A stretch of 64,000 nucleotides of DNA from Pseudoxanthomonas kaohsiungensis (GTDB lineage: Bacteria > Pseudomonadota > Gammaproteobacteria > Xanthomonadales > Xanthomonadaceae), in assembly GCF_010211765.1 (NCBI RefSeq), contig NZ_PDWO01000010.1:1-64000 (forward strand), read 5' to 3'. The notes below the pieces were generated by a model. It searched no databases, had not been told where the DNA came from, and worked only from the letters and a program-made list of their open reading frames with translations. Positions 32,197 to 39,917 of this stretch are shown in pieces (position 1 is the first letter of the stretch; every line of letters starts with the position of its first letter). Made by a program: the position numbers and the translations under genes.

Positions 32197-33156
32197 TCAC
32201 CCGTCCGCGGCGCGCCGGGCCGGGCGGGCCAGGCTCAAGGCGATGGTCGTCCCCAGGATCAGCGCCACCACGCCGAGCGACCAGAGCACGGGAATCTTGT
32301 AGACGTCCACCACCAGCATCTTGGCGCCGATGAAGCCCAGCACGACCGCCAGCCCGTACGGCAGCAGGTGGAAGCGATCGGCCATGCCGGCCAGCAGGAA
32401 GAACATCGCGCGCAGGCCCAGCACCGCGAACACGTTCGACGTCAGCACGATGAACGGGTCGTAGGTGATCGCGAAGATCGCCGGGATGCTGTCCACCGCG
32501 AAGATCACGTCGGTGATGCCGATCATCACCAGCACGATGAACAAGGGAGTGAACTTGCGCCGGCGGCCGCTGCCCAGCCACAGCGCGCCGCCGTGGTAGC
32601 GGCGCACGAACGGCACGTGCGCGGTCAGCCAGCGCAGCACCGGGTTGTTCTCCAGGCTCGGTTCCTTGCCGGCGGCGAACCACATCTTCACCCCGGTCAG
32701 CAGCAGGAACGCGCCGAACACGTAGAGCATCCAGTGGAACTTCGCCAGCAGCGCCGCGCCGGCGAAGATCAGGATCGCGCGCAGCACGATCGCCAGCAGG
32801 ATGCCGATCACGAGCACGCGCTGGCGCTGCTCCTCCGGCACCGCGAAATAGGTGAACAGCATCAGGAACACGAAGATGTTGTCGACCGCCAGCGACTTCT
32901 CGACCAGGTAGCCGGTCAGGAACTCCAGGCCGACGCGGTTGGCCTGGGCCAGCCCGGCGGTCTCGTGGACGTACCACCACAGTCCGCCATTGAAGGCCAG
33001 CGCCAGCGCCACCCAGCCCAGGCTCCACCACATCGCCTCCTTGAACGTCACCTTGTGTGCGCCGCCGTGGCGCATCAGCACCAGGTCGACCATCAGGGCG
33101 ACCACCACCAGGCCGCCGAAGCTGGCCCACAACCAGGGATTGCCAATCGTTTCCAT
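32197..33156 (-). CDS. alx: TerC/Alx-family membrane protein, probable manganese exporter
   Basis: 319 residues with about nine membrane segments. The TerC signature acidic motifs are [13 protein letters not shown] and [19 protein letters not shown]. Alx and MntP-like TerC proteins export Mn(II) in E. coli and other bacteria, sometimes for metalating secreted enzymes. The 5' leader (33236-33350) looks like the manganese-sensing yybP-ykoY riboswitch, which strongly supports manganese transport over tellurite resistance. Confidence 0.9.
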   Translation of the reverse strand: METIGNPWLWASFGGLVVVALMVDLVLMRHGGAHKVTFKEAMWWSLGWVALALAFNGGLWWYVHETAGLAQANRVGLEFLTGYLVEKSLAVDNIFVFLMLFTYFAVPEEQRQRVLVIGILLAIVLRAILIFAGAALLAKFHWMLYVFGAFLLLTGVKMWFAAGKEPSLENNPVLRWLTAHVPFVRRYHGGALWLGSGRRRKFTPLFIVLVMIGITDVIFAVDSIPAIFAITYDPFIVLTSNVFAVLGLRAMFFLLAGMADRFHLLPYGLAVVLGFIGAKMLVVDVYKIPVLWSLGVVALILGTTIALSLARPARRAADG

Positions 33157-33235
33157 CGAGATTCCCGCGCATGAAGTGGAGGACGGCCGCGGGCGCGGAC
33201 ATCTCGGGAACCGTGGGAACGGGGATCCGGGGACA

Positions 33236-33350
33236 TGCCTTCGCCGTCGCGGCGAAGGTCTCGCTCACAGCCCGTCGGGCTGCCGTGGGACCGGAGCACG
33301 CAGGCTCGAAATGACGGTCGACACGTCGGGAGCTACTCCCCTTCGGCAAC
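33236..33350 (-). ncRNA. yybP-ykoY (Mn2+) riboswitch in the terC/alx leader
   Basis: On the minus strand the two conserved metal-binding loop segments are present in order and at the usual distance: GGGGAGTAGC (33332-33341) and GAGACCTTCGCC (33251-33262). The latter continues into the stem CCTTCGCC/GGCGAAGG (33238-33258). This class senses Mn(II) and typically precedes alx, mntP and P-type ATPases, as here. The switch ends about 80 bp before the terC ATG. Identification is from remembered consensus; a covariance-model search was not possible. Confidence 0.85.
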
Positions 33351-33518
33351 GATTGTTCATCGCCGGCGCGGTCCGGTCAACCGGGGCGATGCCGGTGGTT
33401 CACGGGCCTGGCCGCGCTGCCGGCAGCTCGGGCTGCCGCGCAGCCCGTGACCGGCGGCCTCGATCGGCAGGCCGGATAGGCGATAGCATCGGGACCCCGC
33501 ATATCCGCAGGAAGTCCC

Positions 33519-34730
33519 ATGCCCCATCGCCTCTCCGTCTGCCTGGCCGTGCTGTTGGCCACGGGAAACCTGTTCGCCGCCGAAGCTCGCACCGATCCGC
33601 GCCAGCTCGCCCGCGAGGCCCTGATCGTCGACACCCACATCGATGCGCCGGGTGAACTGATGGATGGCTGGCGGGACCTGGGCGCGCTCACCCCGGACCG
33701 CGAGTTCGACTACCCGCGGGCGCGCGAAGGCGGGCTGGACGTGGCCTTCATGTCGATCTACACCTCGCCCGGGCAGGACCGGGCCGGCACCGCCCGCGAG
33801 ATCGCGCACAAGCAGATCGACGCGGTGGAGGCGATGGTCGGCCGCCATCCGGACAGGTTCGCGCTGCTGGCCTCGCCCGGCGACGTCGGCCGCCTGCGGG
33901 AGGGTGGCCGGGTGCTGCTGGCGCTGGGCATGGAGAACGGCGCGCCGGTGGGCGACGACCTGGCCGAACTGGAGCGCTTCCACGCGCGCGGGGTGCGCTA
34001 CATCACCCTGGCCCACAGCGAGAGCAACCGGATCAGCGATTCGTCCTACGGCCGGCAGCGCCAGTGGCAGGGGCTGAGCCCGTTCGGCCGGCAGGTGGTC
34101 GCGGAGATGAACCGGCTCGGGATCATGGTCGACGTCTCGCACCTCTCCGACGACGCGGTGCGCCAGGCGGTCGCGCTCAGCCGGGTGCCGGTGATCGCCA
34201 GCCATTCCGGCTTTCGCCACTTCACCCCCGGGTTCGAGCGCAACCTGAGCGACGAACTGGCCAAGGCCATCGCCGCCCGCGGCGGCGTGGTCCAGGTCAC
34301 CTTCGGCAGCGCGTTCGTCAATCCGCAGATGGCCGCCGACACCCAGGCCTATTTCGTCGCAGCCGCCGCGCTGGAGCAGCGCAATGCCGCCGCGCGCGCG
34401 GCCGGCAGGCCGGAAGAAGACAAGGCCGCGTTCGAGGACGAATGGGAACGCACCCATCCCCCGCGCCCGACGGCGATCGACGCGGTGGCCGACCAGATCG
34501 ACTACGGGGTCAAGCTGCTGGGCATCGACCACGTCGGCCTGGGCTCGGACTTCGACGGCGTCTCGGGCAACCTGCCCGAAGGCCTGCGCAACGTCGCCGA
34601 CTACCCCAACCTCGTCGCCGCGCTGCAGGCGCGCGGCTACTCGGACGAGGACCTGGGCAAGATCCTGGGTGGCAACCTGCTGCGGGTCTGGTCCGCGGTG
34701 GAAGCGGGCAGTGCGCGTCCGCGGGATTGA
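33519..34730 (+). CDS. Membrane dipeptidase (peptidase family M19), secreted
   Basis: 403 residues with a signal peptide (cleavage near FAAEA). Metal ligands of the renal-dipeptidase TIM barrel are visible: DTHID (His-x-Asp), the bridging Glu in GMENG, and His in DVSHLSD and IASHSG. The C-terminal GSDFDGV carries the catalytic Asp region. It hydrolyses dipeptides in the periplasm, some members also D-amino-acid dipeptides. It is close to a CDF zinc exporter but with a 78-bp gap, so joint transcription is uncertain. Confidence 0.93.
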   Translation: MPHRLSVCLAVLLATGNLFAAEARTDPRQLAREALIVDTHIDAPGELMDGWRDLGALTPDREFDYPRAREGGLDVAFMSIYTSPGQDRAGTAREIAHKQIDAVEAMVGRHPDRFALLASPGDVGRLREGGRVLLALGMENGAPVGDDLAELERFHARGVRYITLAHSESNRISDSSYGRQRQWQGLSPFGRQVVAEMNRLGIMVDVSHLSDDAVRQAVALSRVPVIASHSGFRHFTPGFERNLSDELAKAIAARGGVVQVTFGSAFVNPQMAADTQAYFVAAAALEQRNAAARAAGRPEEDKAAFEDEWERTHPPRPTAIDAVADQIDYGVKLLGIDHVGLGSDFDGVSGNLPEGLRNVADYPNLVAALQARGYSDEDLGKILGGNLLRVWSAVEAGSARPRD

Positions 34731-34808
34731 TCGCCGGCATGGCGGCCGCCGGTCGCATGCCCCGGCGGTGTAATAGTCTCCGGCGGGGCGGGCCGCAATA
34801 GTGTCGGC

Positions 34809-35858
34809 ATGACGCACGAGCACGACGCCCACCCCGCAACGCCGCCCGCGCGAGCCGGCCACCACAGCGGCCATGCCCATGGCAACGGCCATGGTGGCCA
34901 CACCCATCCCGCCGAGTGCGGACCCACGCACTCACATGGCCACGGCCACGACCACGGCCACGGCGGGCACAGCCACGTGCCCACGGAGATCCGCTTCGAG
35001 CGACCGCTGTGGTGGGCGCTGGGGCTGACGGCCACGGTCCTGCTGGTGGAGATCGCCGGCGCCTGGCTGACCAACAGTCTGGCCCTGCTTTCCGACGCGG
35101 CGCACATGGCCACCGACACCCTGGCGCTGGCCATCGCCCTGGTCGCGGTGCGCCTCGCGCGGCGCCCGCCGGACGCGCGGCGTACCTACGGCTATGCGCG
35201 TTTCGAAGCACTGGGCGCGCTGGCCAACGGCATGCTGCTGTTCGCCCTGGCCGGCTACATCCTCTGGGAGGCGTGGCAGCGCTTCCGGGTGCCGTTGCCG
35301 GTGGCGAGCCTGGGCATGCTGGTGGTGGCGGTGGTCGGCCTGGCCTGCAACCTGGTGGCGATGCGCCTGCTGCATGCCGGCAGCGGCCAGAGCCTGAACC
35401 TCAAGGGCGCCTACCTGGAAGTGTGGAGCGACATGCTCGGCTCGTTGGCCGTGGTCATCGCCGCGCTGGTGATCCGCTTCACCGGCTGGCTGTGGGTGGA
35501 CCCGCTGCTGGCCGTGCTGATCGGCCTGTGGGTGCTGCCGCGGACCTGGGTACTGGTGCGCGAGGCGCTCAACGTGCTGATGGAAGGGGTGCCGCATGGC
35601 GTGGACCTGGCCCGCCTGCGCGCCGATCTCGGCGCGCACCCGCAGGTGGCCGGCATCCACGACCTGCACGTCTGGGCGCTGGCCTCGCGCACCCCGGCCA
35701 TGACCGCGCACGTGGTGGTCGCGGACGGGAGCGACCCGGCCGTCGTGAGGCAGGAACTGGCGGGCCTGCTGGCCCGGCATGGGGTCGCGCACGTGACCCT
35801 GCAGATGGAACGGCCCGGGGAAGCCGCTTGCGCCGGGGTGCGCTGCGGCCACCCCTGA
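34809..35858 (+). CDS. Cation diffusion facilitator, zinc/cobalt/cadmium exporter (CzcD/ZitB type)
   Basis: 349 residues. A strikingly His-rich N-terminus (residues 1-57, 17 His interleaved with Gly) precedes six membrane segments. The transport-site motif SDAAHMATD in helix 2 and YLEVWSDMLGS in helix 5 match the H/D sites of zinc exporters. The cytoplasmic C-terminal domain (HPQVAGIHDLHVWAL) binds further zinc. It exports divalent metal by proton antiport. The His tract fits ZnT or ZitB-like proteins. No metalloregulator is adjacent. Confidence 0.92.
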   Translation: MTHEHDAHPATPPARAGHHSGHAHGNGHGGHTHPAECGPTHSHGHGHDHGHGGHSHVPTEIRFERPLWWALGLTATVLLVEIAGAWLTNSLALLSDAAHMATDTLALAIALVAVRLARRPPDARRTYGYARFEALGALANGMLLFALAGYILWEAWQRFRVPLPVASLGMLVVAVVGLACNLVAMRLLHAGSGQSLNLKGAYLEVWSDMLGSLAVVIAALVIRFTGWLWVDPLLAVLIGLWVLPRTWVLVREALNVLMEGVPHGVDLARLRADLGAHPQVAGIHDLHVWALASRTPAMTAHVVVADGSDPAVVRQELAGLLARHGVAHVTLQMERPGEAACAGVRCGHP

Positions 35859-36000
35859 GCGTCGCAGGCTCCATCCCGAAAAGGGCATCGCCGTATCGTC
35901 GCAGCGCAAAATGCGGTATTTGTAAAGCGGGTTTAACGTCCGTGACGTGGATACCGGTCCGAATGGACGCCGGGCCGCCGCCTGGGAAGGGCGCCTGCAG

Positions 36001-36024
36001 CATCGACATCGACATCGACATCGA
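36001..36024 (+). repeat. Four tandem CATCGA hexamers upstream of the TonB receptor
   Basis: CATCGA is repeated four times without change, starting 61 bp and ending 38 bp before the receptor start. Copy number could vary by slippage and alter promoter or leader spacing. Length variation is inferred, not shown. Confidence 0.7.
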
Positions 36025-36061
36025 CGACACATCGCCATCACACCACCCTGGGGAGGGAACC

Positions 36062-38608
36062 ATGGCCTGCGCAACCCTGAAACACACCGGACTTTCGATC
36101 GCGGTGCTCGCCGCGCTGGCGGTCGTTCCCGCCGCGCACGCACAACAGGCGGCAGCCACGCCGACGGCGGAGGACGAGGAACCGGTCACGCTCTCGGCGC
36201 TCACCGTCACCGCGCAGAAGCGCGAGCAGGCGCTGCAGGAAGTGCCGATCACGGTCAACGTGCTCAGCGAGCAGCTGCTGCAGGACACCGGCGTGCGCGA
36301 CATCAAGGACATGCAGGTGCTGGTGCCGGGCCTGACCGTGACCAGCACGCAGAGCGCTGCGCAGACCGTGGCCCGCATCCGCGGCATCGGCACGGTCGGC
36401 GACAACGCCGGCCTGGAGTCGTCGGTGGGCATCGTCATCGACGGCGTCTACCGGGCGCGCAACAGCGTCGGCTTCACCGACCTGGGCGAGCTGGAGCGGA
36501 TCGAAGTGCTCAAGGGTCCGCAGGGCACGGTGTTCGGCAAGAACACCTCCGCCGGCGTGATCAGCGTGGTCACCCGCCGCCCGAGCTACACCCAGAGCGC
36601 CGAGGGCGAGCTCACCGTCGGCAACTACGGCGCGGTGGGCGTCTCCGGCGCGTACAACGACGCGCTCGGCGAGAACAGCGCGTTCCGCATCTATGCGGCC
36701 CAGCGCACCCGCGACGGCGTCGATGACGTGCGCGTCGCCAACGGCCCGCGCCGGGAGACGGACGACGGCGACCAGAACATGCATACGCTGCGCGGCCAGC
36801 TGCTTTGGGAGCCGGCCGATACCGTGGAGGTGAACTTCGCCGCCGACTACACCAGCCGCGAGGAGAACTGCTGCGTCACCGTGACCACCGTGCGCGGCCC
36901 CACCGCGGCGATCCTCAATGCCCTGACCCCGGGCGGCGAAGCGGTGATCCCGGTGGCCGATCCCGACCGCCGCCTGGCCTACAGCAACCGCAGCACCGAA
37001 CAGGACATCAAGGACAAGGGCTTCCAGGCGGAAGTGAACTGGACCACGCCGTGGGCCAACGACGCGGTGCTGACGTCGATCACCGGCTGGCGCGAGTGGC
37101 AGGCGATCAACGGCCTGGACTTCGACTACAGCGCCGCCGACGTGCTGTACCGCGCGCCGGACGAGGACGAGTCGCTGACCAAGTTCGAGACCTTCAGCCA
37201 GGAATTCCGCCTGACCGGTTCGAGCGAGACGATCGACTGGATGGTCGGCCTGTTCTACTCGAACGAGGACCTGGACCGCAACGAGACCTACCGCTACGGC
37301 GCCGCCTACGAGCCGTACCTGTCGACCGCGCTGCTGGGCCAGATCAACCCGGCGCTGGCCGCGCGCCCCGATGCGCCGCTGTTCCTGTCGCAGGCCACCG
37401 GCCGGCCGTTCGGCACGCTGTTCCCGGGCCTGGCCACGCTCGACACCTACAAGCAGAACGCCGAAAGCACCGCGATCTTCACCAACAACACCTGGCACGC
37501 CACCGACGCGTTCGACGTCACCGTCGGCCTGCGCTACACCAGCGAGAAGAAGACGCTGGAGTCGGACTACACCAACCCCAACGGCAGCCAGGCCTGCGCC
37601 TCGTATTTCCTGCCCAACGGCCAGGTCAACCCGGCCGCGCTGCAGCGCATCGGCGCGGCCCTGGTCTCGCGCGGCGTGCCGGCCGCGGCGGTGCCCACGA
37701 TCGCCCCGCAGGTGATCGGCTTCACCTGCCTGCCGTGGGCGAACGTGGCCCACAACGGCCGCTCCACCGAGCAGGAACGCGACGAGAAGGAATGGTCCGG
37801 CACGCTCAAGCTGTCCTACAACTGGACCGACGACGTGATGACCTACGCCTCGTACGCGCGCGGCTACAAGGCCGGCGGCTTCAACCTCGACCGCGTACAG
37901 TCGTCCAACGGCCTTTCCAGCGGCACCCAGGGCATCATCCCGGTGGACGACACCTCGTTCCCGGGCGAGTTCGTCGACAGCTACGAGCTGGGCACCAAGA
38001 CCACCTGGGCCGACGGCAACCTGCTGCTGAACGCGGCGCTGTTCTACCAGGAATACACCGACTTCCAGCTCAACAGCTTCCTGGGCACCAGCTTCGTGGT
38101 GCGCTCGATCCCGGAGGTCACCTCGCAGGGCGTGGACGCCGAGCTGCTGTGGAATACCCGCGTCGACGGCCTCTCGCTGCAGGCCGGCCTGGTTTACGCC
38201 GACACCAAGTACGGCGACGACCCGCTGCCGGACGCCGGCCTGGTGCTGCTGCCGGGCAGCCAGATGAGCTTCGCGCCGGAGTGGTCGGGCAACGTCAACA
38301 TGACCTACGAGTGGGACATCGGCGCCAGCCTGGTGGGCCGGTTCAACATCGGCGCCAAGTACATGTCCGAGTACAACACCGGCTCGGACCTGGATCCGGA
38401 GAAGCTGCAGGACGCCTACACCCTGCTCAACGCGCGCGTGGTGCTGGGCGACCAGGGCGGGCGCTGGACGGTCGAGCTGTGGGGCCAGAACCTCACCGAC
38501 GAGACCTACAAGCAGGTCGGCATCGACGCGCCGATCCAGACCGGTTCGTGGAACGCCTTCCTCGGCTCGCCGCGGCTGTACGGCGTGACCCTGCGCGTGC
38601 GCTACTGA
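36062..38608 (+). CDS. TonB-dependent outer-membrane receptor
   Basis: 848 residues. A signal peptide (cleaved after AAHAQ) is followed by the TonB-box region LSALTVTAQKREQALQEVPITV, the plug domain (about 50-160; ERIEVLKGPQGTVFGKNTSAGVISVVTRRP) and a 22-strand barrel ending in the aromatic terminus LRVRY. It imports a large substrate using TonB/ExbBD energy. The sequence style (QKREQALQEVPI, FGKNTSAGVISV) is that of the sphingomonad-type receptors for sugars, vitamins or aromatic compounds. Substrate is unknown; no transporter or regulator gene is adjacent. Confidence 0.93.
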   Translation: MACATLKHTGLSIAVLAALAVVPAAHAQQAAATPTAEDEEPVTLSALTVTAQKREQALQEVPITVNVLSEQLLQDTGVRDIKDMQVLVPGLTVTSTQSAAQTVARIRGIGTVGDNAGLESSVGIVIDGVYRARNSVGFTDLGELERIEVLKGPQGTVFGKNTSAGVISVVTRRPSYTQSAEGELTVGNYGAVGVSGAYNDALGENSAFRIYAAQRTRDGVDDVRVANGPRRETDDGDQNMHTLRGQLLWEPADTVEVNFAADYTSREENCCVTVTTVRGPTAAILNALTPGGEAVIPVADPDRRLAYSNRSTEQDIKDKGFQAEVNWTTPWANDAVLTSITGWREWQAINGLDFDYSAADVLYRAPDEDESLTKFETFSQEFRLTGSSETIDWMVGLFYSNEDLDRNETYRYGAAYEPYLSTALLGQINPALAARPDAPLFLSQATGRPFGTLFPGLATLDTYKQNAESTAIFTNNTWHATDAFDVTVGLRYTSEKKTLESDYTNPNGSQACASYFLPNGQVNPAALQRIGAALVSRGVPAAAVPTIAPQVIGFTCLPWANVAHNGRSTEQERDEKEWSGTLKLSYNWTDDVMTYASYARGYKAGGFNLDRVQSSNGLSSGTQGIIPVDDTSFPGEFVDSYELGTKTTWADGNLLLNAALFYQEYTDFQLNSFLGTSFVVRSIPEVTSQGVDAELLWNTRVDGLSLQAGLVYADTKYGDDPLPDAGLVLLPGSQMSFAPEWSGNVNMTYEWDIGASLVGRFNIGAKYMSEYNTGSDLDPEKLQDAYTLLNARVVLGDQGGRWTVELWGQNLTDETYKQVGIDAPIQTGSWNAFLGSPRLYGVTLRVRY

Positions 38609-38628
38609 GCGCAGGCGGGGAAGGCAAG

Positions 38629-38656
38629 AAGGGGCCGCCATTGGCGGCCCCTTTTC
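38629..38656 (+). terminator. Terminator after the TonB receptor
   Basis: AAGGGGCCGCC and GGCGGCCCCTT form an 11-bp stem with an ATT loop, followed by TTCTTT. It lies 20 bp after the stop codon. Confidence 0.85.
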
Positions 38657-38788
38657 TTTGTGGGTGCTTGTCCTGCTTGCCGACCCGGTGCGTTGCAAGG
38701 TGGCCCGCAGCAGTGCCAGGCCGGATCAGAAGTGCACAGTGTTTCGCGGGAGCATCGGAGATTGAACCGGTTCTCTTCGGGAGTATCC

Positions 38789-38958
38789 AAGAGCGTCGGC
38801 TCCGGACGGGGCCGCCGTCCTGCCGCCATGGGGGTCGTCGCTCGCGCCGGCGTCCCTGCCTCAGCTCGCGACCGCGGCACATCCCTGTGCCGCTCGACCC
38901 CCATGGCGACAGAACGGCGTCCTTTCGGCGCGTCACGGGCGTGGCTTCGATCATTGCA
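38789..38958 (+). repeat. Structured intergenic element, copy B1
   Basis: The flank AGCGTCGGCTCCGG, then GGGGCCGCCGT, leads to a core with perfect 14-bp outer arms (38824-38837 and 38895-38908; CGCCATGGGGGTCG and its complement). Inside, GCGGCACATCCCTGTGCCGC (38874-38893) forms the second hairpin; the first is eroded. The tail has ACGGCGTCCT and GTGGCTTCGATCATTG, shared with copy B2. The arms differ completely from copy A yet pair perfectly. Confidence 0.75.
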
Positions 38959-39048
38959 ACGCTTCGAGCGATCAGGTTTGGCGCGAAGAATGAGGTAAAC
39001 GGCAAGGGGCAAAAGCGGCACGCCCTGTCCTTGTCCGAAGACCCGCCA

Positions 39049-39212
39049 TCAATCGAAGCCACGACCCCGAAGATCCCCGAGGACGCCGTGTCCTGGGGAG
39101 AGGGCCCAAGTGGCACATGGATGTGCCACGACCCGAGTAAAGACAGGATGTCGTCCCGAGGGATGGGCCCTCTCCCCAGGGCACGGCGGCCCCTTCCGAA
39201 GCCGACGCTTCG
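39049..39212 (-). repeat. Structured intergenic element, copy B2 (inverted)
   Basis: Read on the minus strand it has AGCGTCGGCTTCGG and GGGGCCGCCGT, then perfect 17-bp outer arms (39092-39108 CCTGGGGAGAGGGCCCA and 39164-39180). Inside is the hairpin GTGGCACATGGATGTGCCAC (39110-39129) plus a short one at 39142-39152. The tail ACGGCGTCCT and GTGGCTTCGATTGATG matches B1. Core length is 89 bp against 84 and 85 for the other copies. Confidence 0.75.
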
Positions 39213-39300
39213 ACCCATCAGGTCCGAAGCCGGCGCTTCAACCCGCCAGCTCCGACTGCGGCGCTTCAGCCAGCCGACTCAAGGCCGACGCTTCGCCGCG
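39193..39300 (-). repeat. Array of short GAAGCGTCGGC-type motifs
   Basis: On the plus strand the motif appears as GAAGCCGACGCTTC (39199-39212), GAAGCCGGCGCTTC (39226-39239), a worn GACTGCGGCGCTTC (39255-39268) and GGCCGACGCTTCG (39283-39295). The copies are about 27-30 bp apart. The first two are partly palindromic. The first belongs to element B2; the rest extend the array towards pncC. Confidence 0.55.
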
Positions 39301-39385
39301 CCATCGCCGACCGCCGCCGCACCGGCAGACACGCGGCGGCGTTTGGGCTAAAAGGTGGGGCATTCCCCCTGCGGTACCCCGGACA

Positions 39386-39883
39386 ATGCCGATCCCTTCC
39401 GATGCGCAGCTGCGCGAACAGGCCGATGCCCTCGGCGAGCGCCTGCGCGCCACCCGCGACCACCTGGTCACCGCCGAAAGCTGCACCGGCGGCTGGATCG
39501 CCAAGAGCCTGACCGACATCGCCGGATCCTCGGACTGGTTCGACTGCGGCATGGTCGTCTACAGCTACGAAGCCAAGCAGGGCCTGCTCGGCGTGCGACC
39601 GCAGACCCTGGAAGAGCACGGCGCGGTCAGCCGCGAAACCGCGATCGAGATGGTCTCCGGCGCGCTGGTCCACTCCGGCGCCAGCGTGGCGGTGGCGGTG
39701 ACCGGCATCGCCGGGCCCGGTGGCGGCAGTCCCGACAAGCCGGTGGGCACGGTGTGGATCGCCTGGAAGCGCCGCGGCGGGTACGCGCGCGCGCAGGTGT
39801 TCCATTTCGACGGCGACCGCGAGGCGGTGCGGCGGCAGACCGTGGGCCAGGCGCTGGCCGGGATCGCGGAGCTGCTGCCGTGA
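39386..39883 (+). CDS. pncC: Nicotinamide-nucleotide amidase (CinA C-terminal family)
   Basis: 165 residues. The CinA C-terminal domain has LVTAESCTGGWIAKSLTDIAGSSDWFDCGMVVYS, GAVSRETAIEMVSGAL and VAVTGIAGPGGGSPDKPVGTVWIA. It converts NMN to NaMN in the pyridine-nucleotide salvage cycle, removing the NMN made by DNA ligase. Being near recA (cinA-recA linkage) is conserved in many bacteria. The ATG at 39386 gives the family length; the frame upstream runs through the repeat array. Confidence 0.92.
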   Translation: MPIPSDAQLREQADALGERLRATRDHLVTAESCTGGWIAKSLTDIAGSSDWFDCGMVVYSYEAKQGLLGVRPQTLEEHGAVSRETAIEMVSGALVHSGASVAVAVTGIAGPGGGSPDKPVGTVWIAWKRRGGYARAQVFHFDGDREAVRRQTVGQALAGIAELLP

Positions 39884-39917
39884 ACGCGGGCCGCGTCCGC
39901 ACGGCGAGGGCCCGCTG

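Larger units (their letters stand above)
38661..39385. other. 725-bp non-coding gap with two inverted structured elements
   Basis: No credible gene between the receptor terminator and pncC. It carries element B1 (38789-38958), element B2 in the opposite orientation (39049-39212), and several spaced copies of the AGCGTCGGC-type motif (39193-39300). Open frames here have no protein-like composition. Confidence 0.8.

Noticed and set aside
38661-39385. Protein-coding gene in the gap after the TonB receptor
   Set aside because: Open frames on both strands are made of repeat units and palindromes, with no start context or protein-like composition.
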